Source: Parascedosporium putredinis | Taxonomy: Eukaryota; Ascomycota; Sordariomycetes; Microascales; Microascaceae | Length of the DNA: 64,000 bases | Direction: 5' to 3' | Assembly (NCBI GenBank): GCA_949357655.1 | Contig: CASHTG010000016.1 | Coordinates: 2,418,001 to 2,482,000, forward strand | Shown: piece after piece, positions 49,217 to 59,693 of the stretch | Position numbering within the stretch: the stretch's first letter is position 1 | Layout: every line of letters begins with the position of its first letter | Notes under the pieces: model-generated | The model's input: only the letters and a program-made list of their open reading frames with translations | What the model was told of the DNA's origin: nothing | Databases searched by the model: none | Position numbers and translations under genes: made by a program

Positions 49217-51518
49217 ATGGCCGAGATGGCTCCCCCTCTCCCGCCCTACAGACGCCTCTTTGGCTTTCTTCGCAGTCTCCCCAGCCGTCTGAGACATCTC
49301 TCCCGAGGCCCTGGTCCTGTCCCGGCTGCCGCAACGCAAACGCTTCCCGCTCGCCTCCTCCAGTACTTTATGCTCGAGCGTCAGCCAAAGCTGGGGAAGA
49401 AGACCAAGGTTATTCTCACTTACTTCCTCCGCAAAGCCGCCTTCCTAGTCTCCGTCGTCGCTCTATACCTCGTCTGCCATCTTGCCATCTGGGGCTTAAG
49501 CGTTGGCCTAGAAAAGGTCAGTCTCAACTACTGCGCGCCTCTTATCGCCATGATCTTCGTCCTCTTCTGCTCTTCCATGATCCAGCTGGCATGGGCCCCC
49601 TTCGATCACTACTACCAAGGCTTCATCCAATCTCGAGTAAGTCGTCCGCTCCTTCCTCCAGTTCTTACTGCTGCCATGTACTTGCAGTGTACTTGGCCAA
49701 CAAAAAAAAGCATTTGCTGACTGTTCCTCGTGTATTCAAGGTCAACTTTTGAATAAGCACTTGGGTATCGCTTTTCCAGTTCCCATCGCCGTCATGAATC
49801 AGAAAGGAAGTCCCACTGGAGCAGAGGTGGGCTTAATCACTGCCAACTTTTGTGAGTATATAAACCCCCAAAGGCGCCCGCCCTGCTTCCTCGTTTTCTT
49901 CTTCTCTCCCACATCTTTTCCAACATCTTTTACCCCATATACCAGGGTTCTTCCTCAGCCCTTGCACATTTCCCTTTGCACATTTTCCCTTTTATTTATT
50001 TTTTCATTTATCTTCATTTTCCTTTCATTTCCTCTTTCTTTCCCTTTCATTTCTTCTCTTCGTCTTTTCTTTTTCCTTACACTATATATATCGGGTTCTG
50101 ACAACTCGAACAACCAGTCGCCACCGGTGGAGTGTTCTGGGCACTGAGCCCAGTCCTAATCTCCCTCGCCCTCGTTGTGTTCCTTCGGTTACCGTGGAGG
50201 AACGCCCAATGGTGCCCCGAAGGGCAACCTGAGAGCGCCGTACCTCTCGACACCGCGGCTAGCGACGCTGGCGCCAGCGCCCCGGGTAAGAAAAACCCTC
50301 GGCCTGGTTCGGACCAGGATCAAGCCATGATCCGACAAGTACCTCCGACGCCAGCGCTCGAATCCGCGGACGAGATGCAGCTTCCGCCTCCCTAGTCGTT
50401 TCGGAGACAAACGATCAACGACTACAGGTCTTCCTGCAACAATGGGGAGGTGCGATTCTGTCTGCTCTCGTGCTCTTGCTCATTGGGATCCCCATGGCCA
50501 CGCTGGCGCAGGACGAGCGGGTATTGGACGCCTGCTCCCTGTGTCTAGCGTGGACTCTGGCTATCGCGGCCCAGCAACGCTTGAAGTCACTGCGCCTGGC
50601 AACCATACCTCCGGCATATGTCTCCGTGATTGCGACAATTGTAAACCCCGTCCTCGTGACGGCAGGCATCACGGCAGGCTATGTCCGGCTCAAGGCGCAG
50701 GCTTCAGGCACCGATCTCAGCAAAGTCCTCACGACATTCTGCGGCGGCACAACACTCGCGAAGCTCCTCATCCGCTGGACAACCCGCGCTTCCTACGAAG
50801 ACGACGCAATTTCCCCGTTTGGAGCGGGCGACCTTGCGCTGTCCTTGCTGGAGTGCGGCATCGTGGTCTGGGGCTTCAAGCTCTACGAGTGCCGCCAGCA
50901 GCTGTTTAGTCGTGTGGGCGCCGTCGTAGCGCTTCTCTCCGGCGTCCTCGCAGGACTTTGCGCAATCATTTCCGTCGTGCTGGCGCGCGCCGTGGGCTTA
51001 GCTCCTCACGTAGCGCTCGCCTTCACCGCCCGGTCCTCGACGCTGGCGCTCGCCAAGCCTTCAACCGCGTCCCTGGGCGGTGATCTCGCAGTCAACGCCG
51101 GCGTCGTCGTCGGCAACGGGATCCTCGGTCAACTAATCGCCCCGTTGCTCATCGCCAAGTTCCGCATCCCAGATCACCCCGTGGAAGACCAATCCAGGGT
51201 GATGGACGGCAGCGGCAGCGGCAGCAACGAGCCCGAGATCGACGACGACGACGACGACGGAAATGAAAGCGCCCGTGCCTCCGCGGATAAGATGAGCGGT
51301 ACGCACGAGGTTCAACGAGATTCCGCGCTCGACGTGGCTGTAGGCGCAGCGATCGGTGTCAACGGCGCTGCCATGGGCGTGGCCTACCTGTACGACCGCC
51401 GCAGCCGCGTGGCCCCTACGCTGCGCTCTCCATGACGGCCTTTGGTGTCGCAGTGACCGTCTTGTGCGTTTGTGCGCCAACGAAGGACTTCTTGCGCACC
51501 TTGGCCGGTGGGGCGTGA
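49217..51518 (+). CDS. LrgA/LrgB (CidA/CidB)-like multi-TM membrane protein
   Basis: Exons 49217-49636, 49741-49851 and 50118-51518, with introns of 104 and 266 bp. The first half (ILTYFLRKAAFLVSVVALYL, YCAPLIAMIFVLF, NKHLGIAFPVPIAVMN, GAEVGLITANF) resembles an LrgA-type membrane module. After an acidic/polar linker the second half is LrgB-like: ARSSTLALAKPSTASLGG, NAGVVVGNGILGQLIAPLL, then AIGVNGAAMGVAYLYDRRS. Bacterial CidAB/LrgAB control holin-like export and lysis, while the plant homologue PLGG1 carries glycolate/glycerate. The fungal role is unknown; organic-acid transport is one inference. A hydrophilic acidic loop (about 51190-51300, run of Asp) interrupts the LrgB half. Breaks of one missing base: TTTT 49747-49750, CCC 50390-50392 and CCCC 51413-51416. 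The last hides the true end at 51516-51518. Confidence 0.87.
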
Positions 51519-51973
51519 GCTTCAGCTGGAGAGGGGTCGGGCAAGGGAGGGATTTTGGGCTTTTGCTTCGGGGGACTCAAGGGAATTAGGTGCCGGGCGT
51601 GGCTGGTTCTTTGGGTTGGAGGGTATACCCTTCTTTAAATTCTTGTTTTCTGGAGACGGCGTTTGGGCACACTGGTGCATACAACAGGCGTTTCCTAGAC
51701 TTTCATAGATAACATGGCACGAGACACAAAGACAGACAAATCTTGGTCTCTTTTTTTTGTTTTGAAACTGTGGTACTCTCTTTCACTTCTTTCTTCTACT
51801 GTCCTGACCGTGCTCCTCCTTGCTTGAATTCCGAACCGCGACGTTGCGCGCTCCACAGCAAAGGCTGTTTGTCCGTCCTCCATAAGTGTCAACAAAAAAA
51901 CTTGCAAATAATCCACCGGGCTTTTGGCCATTTCAACGAAATTCTGTATTTAAATAATCATATAATATATATA
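51519..51973. other. Convergent 3' spacer
   Basis: No gene. 3' UTRs of the LrgB-like and Pin1 genes, with AT-rich sequence at 51940-51973. Confidence 0.6.
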
Positions 51974-52893
51974 TCATCCCAACCTGGTGCAACCATCGTC
52001 AGCATACCAATCGGCCATAGGGGGAAAAGAAGGGATAGAAACGACGCCCAATGCTTACCTCTCGATCAAGTGAAGACCGCTCGCGGTTTCCACGACGTCG
52101 CTCAGCTGGTCAACGTCGAGCGCGAAAGCAGCATCCTCAAACTCCTTTTGCATGACACCCCTGCCAAAGATGCCAAGGTCGCCAAACTTATGGGCGCTGT
52201 TGCAGTCAGACTCCCGCTTGGCGAGGTCGCCGAGGGAATCGCTTCCGGACCTGATCCTGTCGCGGTGGCCCTCGATGATCTTGCGGGCGTCGGCCTTGGA
52301 ACGGGTGATGCGGGGCTACGGGGCGATGGTCAAAACGGTTAGTTTTGTTATTTTCACTTTTTGCTTGAGCAACCAGTGGGGGAGGGAGATCCTTGGCTAA
52401 CCTCTTTCCAGCTCGAGGGGTTTCGGCTCTCGTTATGCTTGACGAGCAGGTGGGCGGCCCAGATCTGGCCTTCGGGCACGGAGACGTTTTGGGGCTTGAC
52501 GTAGCGGGGGTGGCGCTGTTGCCGTGGAGGTTGGCCATGTAGACCTTGAGCTTCTCGGTGTCGGTGCCCTCGGGGGTTCCCAGCGGGAAATGGTTTCTTC
52601 GGTGTTGAAGTAGTAGGGGAGGTTTTTGCTGTTGCTGTGGCGCACTTCCCAGTTGGGAGGGAGACCGGTCTCGGCCTTTTTTCAGGGAGAAAAAACACAC
52701 AAGGTTAGCAACACGGTCAAGATTTTATGCCTGCCTGCTTGAGGAAGCTTGGGCACGCGCGCGCAGGAGAATGGGAACCGGGAGGAAGCTTGCGCTGGAC
52801 GAGCCTCTCGGAGTTCATAACGCCTGCGCGCAGCTAGAAGCTTGGGAGAAGGGGCGGGGGTCGCGGTTGATCTAGGTTACTTACTGTCGACAT
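51974..52893 (-). CDS. pin1: Pin1/Ess1 phospho-specific peptidyl-prolyl isomerase
   Basis: Minus strand exons 52893-52885 (9 bp), 52675-52402, 52315-52059 and 51983-51974 (10 bp); introns 209, 86 and 75 bp. The WW domain (GLPPNWEVRHSNSKNLPYYF, then SRWEPP) binds pSer/pThr-Pro. The parvulin domain follows (IWAAHLLVKHNESRNPSSW, SDCNSAHKFGDLGIFGRG, QKEFEDAAFAL, TASGLHLIER). It isomerises pSer/pThr-Pro bonds, for example in the RNA polymerase II CTD. The in-frame TAA at 52055-52057 overlaps a good GTAAGC donor. Splicing to 51983 (CTGAC branch, CACCAG acceptor) gives the ending ERLG, close to yeast KRVG, so I prefer the spliced end. The first intron uses an AAG acceptor. Breaks of one missing G at 52572-52576 and 52506-52510. 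Confidence 0.92.
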
Positions 52894-54491
52894 TTTTGCG
52901 GAGAGGTGATTGAAGGACTGTTGTCAGGATCGGAAATCAAGATCGAATAAGGATAAAAACTGGGGATGGGTAAAAGGTCAGAGCTGTGTCAAAAAGACCC
53001 CGAGGCGCCGTGAAATGGGTGTGTTCAATGTTATATGGGGAGGGCAGCGTGGAAAGTAGCGTGGAAAGCAAGCGTGGAAAGCAGCGTGGTGGGGTGTGCG
53101 GAGGAGGGGTTGCTCGAGGTTACGGAATATGTACCTTGGGGGCTTGGGTAATCCCACGAGTGCCGGCCGCGATTTCAAAGGCGAGCCTTGCAATTGGAGA
53201 GATGCGGGCTGGGGCAAGTATGGGGAATTGACTAAAAAGGAAACACAAAAAGATAAAAAGGAACAAAGGAATTGAGAAAAGGGCAAGAGAAAAAAAGAAG
53301 GAGTAGGGACGAGGCTACATGCGCTTGTAGTGCCTGGTGCCTTGATTTTTCGAGACCCCGTCTTCGCGGCGGGTGGTGTCTGACAGGATCGAGGTTGGGA
53401 GCGGGGTAGCAGTGACGACAAGCAGCGAGTATATCACCTGCAGCAAAAATTCCCAAGGGTGACTGGGGAAAGGGAAGGGAAGGGAACGCTGTGGTGGGGG
53501 TGGTCCAGCTCCATCCTGCCGAACCCCAACTTCGCTTGAAATACTCTTTTCCCCTATACTGCATAAAGCCTGCCGCTCCTGGCTCGGAAATGCCTGCAAG
53601 AGCATGTCATCGGACCTATTATCTCTACATTTGTTCTTTTTGCGTCTCCCCTTTTAAGAAGGGTACCAAGGACGGTCTATGGCACGCACTGCATCTTCGT
53701 GGAGTTGATATCGGCGGATCCGGGGCGACAAAAGCTGCAAGTGGTGTGGTGTGGGGGAAGCCTAGGCTCTGAGGGGGGCCCCAATGCATGGAACATTGAG
53801 CACTCACTGTTGATACTGGGAGGAGGGGAAATGGACGAGCCTGAACCCTGCAGATCGCCAATCAAGTCCGTAGCCATCAGCGCTTAATGCCAGCTATGAC
53901 GGCGCCGAGAGTGTGGACTGCCGTGAGCTCGATTTAGCGTGAACCCTCGAGATGACAAAGACAAGACGCCTTTGCTGGGAATGGATGCAACGATGGATCG
54001 GCGCCATTATTCCGTCCGGCCTTGGAACGTCGCACTTATCCTCGAGATGGATGTACGAGGACCTGTGATCATTTTTCTGTCTTGTTGCAGTGGACATGCC
54101 GTGTACAAGGAGGGATCTGTCTGACCCTGCTTTTGTCAGTCCAGTCAGATAGAAACGGGCTTTAGACCGGTGATTAGACTTCTACTCAAATTCTTATCTC
54201 TTATGCTTTGTATGGGAAATATGGAATCAAGATCCATCCATCCTGCCTTGAACGAAGCAGATATGCAAAAAAGACTGCGGACTGCTGGTAGAATATCTTG
54301 CTTGTTGCCTTGTGTCCTACTCTCTTCTCTCGATGCGCAGCGTGAGCGATGTATTGCTGACTAAGCACGACGCACTTGCGCCAGCCCCTCCAGAATGATC
54401 TCGAACATCGTTTTTCGGCGGACCAGGCTCGAGGCTTTCCTCCCGCCACACCGTTCAAACCCACGCCCCACCATACCTACCGCATAAAAAA
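52894..54491. other. Divergent spacer between Pin1 and Rpb9 genes
   Basis: No supported gene in 1.6 kb. It contains promoters for both genes, an imperfect GTGGAAAG-type repeat at about 53046-53085, and a segment at about 53740-53820 related to one at 59735-59815. Confidence 0.55.
53740..53820. repeat. Degenerate dispersed repeat, copy 1
   Basis: It shares an exact 17-mer (53784-53800) and a preceding GGGGGCCC block with 59735-59815, and looser similarity on both sides. No coding or known element type recognised. Confidence 0.4.
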
Positions 54492-55010
54492 ATGGCGACA
54501 CCGGCCTCCACTACCTCCGACGGGGAGAAGAAGAACCTCGAGCAGATCAGCTTCCGCTTCTGCTCCGAATGCTCCAACATGTTGTACCCCAAGGAGGATC
54601 CCGAGAGCCGCCGGCTGCTCTTCACCTGCCGCACCTGCCAGTATACCGAAGAGGCCCAGTCGTCGTGCGTCTTCCGCAACATCATGAACAACGCCGCGAG
54701 CGAGACGGCCGGTGTGACGCAGGATGTCGGATCCGACCCTACCGTAAGTCCCCTGGAGAACACCCTGTGCCTCATGTGCGGTCGTCCTTTGCTCTGTGGT
54801 CGGCACAGGGCCGAGGCGGAGGAGGAGGCGGAATTGGAGGGCTACGACGACGACATGGCCATGTCGAATAGCGTGTTTTTGCTCGAGCAGCTCGCGCTTG
54901 AAGACGAGGAGGAGCCGGATGACTGGGAGCCGGACACGACGGGCTCCGCGGCCGACGAGACCGAAGCCGGTAGCACGCGTGGTGCCAAGGGCGATGCTGG
55001 TCGGGACTAG
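54492..55010 (+). CDS. rpb9: RNA polymerase II subunit Rpb9 with non-canonical C-terminus
   Basis: A single open frame of 172 codons without breaks. The N-terminal zinc ribbon is clear: FRFCSECSNMLYPKED and FTCRTCQYTEEA (two CxxC pairs), then CVFRNIMNNAASETAGVTQD and SDPT, all typical of Rpb9. The family's second zinc ribbon (a CxxC pair, a VFFQ-type strand, a second CxxC) should follow. Instead the frame reads NTLCLMCGRPLLCGRH and then about 70 acidic residues ending at 55010. A GTAAGT at 54744-54749 could be a donor, but I find no ribbon-coding exon in the next 600 bases, and the codons after it look fully coding. Rpb9 supports transcription fidelity and TFIIS-stimulated cleavage, mainly through the missing ribbon. 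Confidence 0.85.
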   Translation: MATPASTTSDGEKKNLEQISFRFCSECSNMLYPKEDPESRRLLFTCRTCQYTEEAQSSCVFRNIMNNAASETAGVTQDVGSDPTVSPLENTLCLMCGRPLLCGRHRAEAEEEAELEGYDDDMAMSNSVFLLEQLALEDEEEPDDWEPDTTGSAADETEAGSTRGAKGDAGRD

Positions 55011-55012
55011 TT

Positions 55013-55084
<72 letters not shown>

Positions 55085-55958
55085 CCAGGAAACCACCAAC
55101 TCGCCTTGGTCTTGTAGGGCCACCGAGGGAATGGCCGCGGACCGCACTTGTGATCGTGTAGCTTCGCAAAACACACAGCATGGTCAGGATATGGGTGCTG
55201 ACAAAGGGTCATGTCTCGTTTAGCTTCCTCGCGCGACCAAGACGTGTCCTTCGTGCAGGCACGACGAAGCCGTATTCTTCCAATCTCAGCAGCGAAGCGC
55301 TGAAACCGGAATGGTAAGCAAGCAATGCATGCATGGCTTCTCTATGCCCAAGTGGGTTTGGTGCGGAGTGCGCTGAACTGACGGTTTCCCTTGATGTAGA
55401 AACTCTTCTACGTTTGCTGCGAATGCGGTCACATTTTCCAGTAATTCTGGGCGGGTTTTGGTCCTCTCTGTCGGTCTCCCGACCACGGCGAACAGAGGTA
55501 CAAGGGGGGTAAGCTGGCGATGGAGAAAAGCACGCGGTGGGTGGAATGAATGATGGAAGGGGAGTAAAAGTCGAGACACGGACACAACGCATATTTCACG
55601 GTCACATATCGTTTATGGAGGGATGAGGACTATACTACGTTCTTGGCGTTGGGGGTCATTGTATGCTTTAAACTCTTAAATATACCAAACACATCTCTTT
55701 TTCTTTTCATAAGACAAAAAGTTCAGGGATGCTCTCTATATTGTACAAGCGCGAGGTTTCCCGCTATTGACCGAATGGCGTAGCTGACGTGTCTGCTCTT
55801 CGCCTGGTCAGGTGGAGAATCGTCGCTCTTCCTTTCTCTCGCCGTTGAGCGAGAATAGGACGCCGGCGCGTCTCGGGGAGGGGTTCGTTCGTATAGTACA
55901 CGGTTCGTTTCGTTCGAGGGGAGGGGACGGGAGAGTCAATCGGCCGGGCGAGTGTTTT
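55011..55958. other. Convergent 3' spacer with CT microsatellite
   Basis: No gene. Facing 3' UTRs of rpb9 and the uL14m gene. It begins with a long CT repeat and becomes AT-richer at 55600-55740. Confidence 0.6.
55021..55081. repeat. (TC)30 microsatellite
   Basis: Sixty bases of uninterrupted TC dinucleotides starting 11 bases after the rpb9 stop codon, the longest perfect simple repeat in the window. Confidence 0.95.
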
Positions 55959-56486
55959 TTAGACCTGCATGGGGGCCATGGAGAGGATCTTGTTCCACTT
56001 CTTCCTCCTAAGCTCGGACGCGACGACGCCGTTGATGCGGGTGCCGACGGGGTCTCCCGCCTTGTTGATGAGCACGCACGCGTTGTCATCGAACTTGACA
56101 ACGCTTCCGTTTTGCCTCTGGGTCATGTATTTCGTTCGTACGACGACGGCGTGCCTAATGTCTCCGCGCTTGACCTTGTTCGCCGAGGACATGCCGCCCG
56201 CGTCGGCCGAGCTTCGCTGCTCCTGCACGACAACCACGAGCCTGTCGCCTGTAATCGGTCCACCCCCAGTTAGCGAACTTGCGTAGAGGTCAAGGAAAGG
56301 GGGAAGGGGGCTTGGGGTTTCTCGTACCGATTCTCGCGTGTCGCTTCAAGCCGACAACCATGGCGCACTCGACGAGGGCGGCGCCCGAGTTGTCGATGCA
56401 GTTGAGCATCGTCTACATTTGCATCGTTAGCACGCGGCGTGACGAGTGAATTCGAGAAAGAAACTAGCTACCTTTAATTGAATCAT
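55959..56486 (-). CDS. mrpl38: Mitochondrial large-subunit ribosomal protein uL14m
   Basis: Minus strand exons 56486-56472 (15 bp), 56412-56328 and 56248-55959, with introns of 59 and 79 bp; 129 residues, without frame breaks. MIQLKTMLNCIDNSGAALVE, VKRGDIRHAVVVRTKY, FDDNACVLINKAGDPVGTRI and the C-terminal RRKKWNKILSMAP are uL14 signatures. The start and the GTRINGVVASELRR ending match yeast Mrpl38 rather than cytosolic L23, hence the mitochondrial call. uL14 sits at the subunit interface next to bL19/uL3 and the GTPase-facing side of the large subunit. Confidence 0.93.
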
Positions 56487-57650
56487 TTTTGCGGTGAGCT
56501 GTGCAATGCCGCTGTGCAAAGCAACGTACTGGCGGATGATGGATGGGCAATCGAAAGATTTCCCGACAGCCTCAAAAAGAAATTTGTCGCCAAAGGAAAT
56601 CCCGAGAGCTTGTCACGGGCGGCGGGCCGTAGCAAGAAATCCAGTCGTCGACAGCTGGCAATATTTCAGTCCGTCAGCCACCACCAGGTCGTACAACGCT
56701 AAGCCGTTCCTGGACCCCCCTGCCTCCCGTCGCACGGCTTCCCCCTAAATTGCGGGACGACACTCAGTGCCCAGGGCAACGGCGCCTGCGACTCCTGCCA
56801 CCGGTTTTCCGTTGGTGTGGACGAAACGGGCAAGTTGGGAACTGAGCGACGGCGCAACGAAGCAACGCACGCAAGGCAAATTGGGGCTGGCTTCCTCCCT
56901 TTCCCTCCGAACCTTTTTTCTTCTTCTCCTTCGATCCCCTTCCTCTCAGCTCTCGTCATGCGCAGGTCCCTTTTCTCACTCTTGCCTCGTCGTCGAAATC
57001 TCAAGCTAAACCCCCTTTTTCTTTTCTTTTCGTTTAATCCACCACCTTGTTGTTGGCCTTGTCGGTTCTGATTGTTCGTCGCACACGCACACACATACGT
57101 ACAGAATCAACCTACACACTTGCAACCAACAGTCCGGTCTCGTCAAGCAGCACAGTGGACATCCCTCCGATTGGGTCTTGAATCGCATTGAATGACGTCC
57201 CCACGAACAGTCTGAAACCCAGCTCCGGATCCCATTGCCCGTCGTCGACGAACCCATCCTCGCTCCTTCCGCCTCGCTCAATAGCTTTTTCTCGCAACTT
57301 CCAGACTGGCTCTGTGAGATTGCCGTCTCGCACCTTCCTGTCGAGGCTCTTTTGAAGGAGACCTTTGTCGAATAATTCCCCTTCGTCCACTCATTCTCTG
57401 CGCCCCCTTTTCCCCGCGCAACCGACTGAACGTCTAATATTCCTTTTGTCTCCCTTGGCGCTTATTTCTTCCTTGGCCTTGCAACCACTCACTCACCCAC
57501 CTTTTTTTCACCTTCACTCACGGACACGCTGGAGTAGTTGGAGGCCAACGGTGTTCGCACCGCCCTTAATACTTGAGGCGAGGAGTTGTGTCAACCTAGC
57601 GACTGCAGCTGTTTGCATAAGACGGTCGACCACGTCGTCTTGACCTCACA
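56487..57650. other. Divergent spacer between uL14m and Set9 genes
   Basis: No supported gene. Promoters and leaders of both genes. CT-rich blocks at 56900-57060 and 57390-57530 probably belong to the Set9 promoter/leader. Confidence 0.6.
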
Positions 57651-59693
57651 ATGCCACCCAAGCCCGCAAACCCGCCCAAAAGCAGGCGCTCACCTTGGCG
57701 CAGCTGTCGGCTTACGATGACATCCTGACCGATGCGCTGGTAGATCACGTACGAACTTCCTCAGTTCCATGTACCTCAATTCTAGCTTGAGGCTTTTGCC
57801 ATGACTAACCAGAGCCGTCACCCGCTAGGTCTTTTACTGGACGACGATTCCTAAGAACAGGCCGTCGTACCACCCTCTCGCGGAGTGCGAGAGGAGGAGA
57901 TTACCAAGGTTATCCAGGATGAAGTGGTCCTCGGGGGAGCCTGGAAAGGGCGGAGGAACGGCTTATTCAAACCGACGGGCTTCGCAAGTTCCTCGCATCC
58001 CTCAAGACCGACAAGGAGAAGGACGATTTCCGGAAACACCTCCGTCGCTATTTGAGCATCTACTCCCCAGACTGCGCCTTTGAAGTCTGCTCGACGAACC
58101 GGTACACCATTACGACGCACGAAGCCTGCATCGCGGCACGACGAGCGATCCGGAAAGACGAGACCATCAAGTACCTTACCGGTATCCAGGTCGCCATTAC
58201 CCCCAAGGAGGAGGAAGAGATTTCTCGTCGAAAGAAGGATTTCAGCATTGTCGTGAGCTCCCGTAGCAAGAGCACGAGCTTGTTTATGGGACCAGCCCGT
58301 TTTGCAAATCACGACTGCAATGCGAATGCCAAACTCAAGACCGCGGGCCAGGCTGGTATGGAGGTGGTCGCCACGAGGACATTGCCGTCGGCGAAGAGAT
58401 TACCGTGACGTATGGCGACAGCTATTTTGGCGAGGACAACTGCGAATGTCTCTGCAAGACCTGCGAAGACTTGTTCGTAAACGGATGGGCCCCCGCAGAT
58501 GGCCAAGCCCCTTTGGCGCTGAGCATCGAGCGCGATTCTACGCAGGGCTACTCGCTCCGGCGAAGGAGGAGAGACGAAAGCAGCTGCTCGAGGTCCCGAA
58601 CGCCTTCATTGACGCCAGACATACGACCCCGCATCTCCAAGGCCCGATCTCGAAGCTCTCGTTTCGACTTAGCCGCAGGCTCACCCCTGGAGGAGCCCGT
58701 CTCCGTTGGCACCAAGCGGCCGCGCGGACTACTAGCGACCCCACCTTTTACGCCGTCCAAACGACAAAGGCTCGAAGATATATCGTCCCTGCTTCCTATT
58801 CCCATCAACCTGCCCCCCTGCAACGCTTAGTTCCGACGATTCCACGGATCAGTCCGTAAGGAGCAGTTCGCTTCCCAGCGCCACCGATGGGTCGACGCCG
58901 TTGACGGATATCTCGTCGCCTCCGAAGCTTTGCTCCTCTACGTTGGAGGCTAACCCGCTAGACAAGGCTACGGATCCGGATGCGCAGTTGAAGCAGGAAG
59001 ATGCGGACGAGGCTCAAAGGTCAGGTTCGACTCAAGTTTTGCCATGCACGCCACACAACGAGAGAACCACCAAGCTCTTGCTGCCAGGGACTGCTTGCGC
59101 CACAGGCCTACAAACGCCGTCCAGCAGTCGTAAACGGTCGCTTGCGGATACCGAGCTGGCTGCGACCCCCACGTTGGGAGGTGTCAGCCAGAGCATCGAA
59201 TCTCCCGCGCCAAGCGAAATGCCCGACCTGCGATTGCCAAAGGCGCGCAGGAACCAGAAGCGGACCTTTGAGAAAGAGTCGACACCCCCTACGAAAGCGC
59301 GTCCCGGGAGATTACACGCTCACACCGCTTCTTCTATCAGAACCCGAGACGGCCTGGATCCACTGCACGATATGCAATGCGGCTTTTGTCCAGTACAACG
59401 CGTATTACACGCGGAGCGCCTGTCCGCGATGCGAGCGCCATTCCAAGCTGTATGGCTACGTTTGGCCCAAGACGGAAAAGCTTGATAACCGTGACACAGA
59501 GGAGCGCATCTTGGATCACCGGACAATCCACCGTTTCCTGGACCCCGAATCCGAGGCGAAGGTGAGGGGAAGGAAGAGAGTAGTATCGGAATGTGAATTG
59601 GGCGCTGTAGAATCGCCCGCGGTGCAGGAGCTGGACACGAGCGGGCTTCGACGTAGTGGCCGAACGCGAAGGTCCAACTGTCTCCAGGCGTAA
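57651..59693 (+). CDS. set9: Set9 / SUV4-20-type histone H4K20 methyltransferase
   Basis: Exons 57651-57748 and 57829-59693 (80 bp intron), about 655 residues. The N-terminal region LAQLSAYDDILTDALVDH/VFYWTTIPKN is typical of Set9. The SET domain shows SIYSPDCAFEVCSTNRYTI, FMGPARFANHDCNANAKL (the NHxC motif) and EEITVTYGDSYFGEDN. Post-SET cysteines follow in CECLCKTCED. A disordered basic linker leads to the C-terminal zinc-binding segment WIHCTICNAAF, then SACPRCERHSKLYGYVW, shared by fungal Set9 proteins. It should methylate H4 Lys20, acting in checkpoint and heterochromatin functions. Six breaks: AAAA 57678-57681, CCC 57873-57875, CC 57940-57941 and GG about 58376 (one missing base each), plus CCCCCC 58813-58818 and 59303-59308 (one extra or two missing). 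Confidence 0.93.

Noticed and set aside
54477..55181. 234-codon minus-strand frame antisense to rpb9
   Set aside because: Shadow of rpb9 extended through the TC repeat (Arg/Glu run). No domain.
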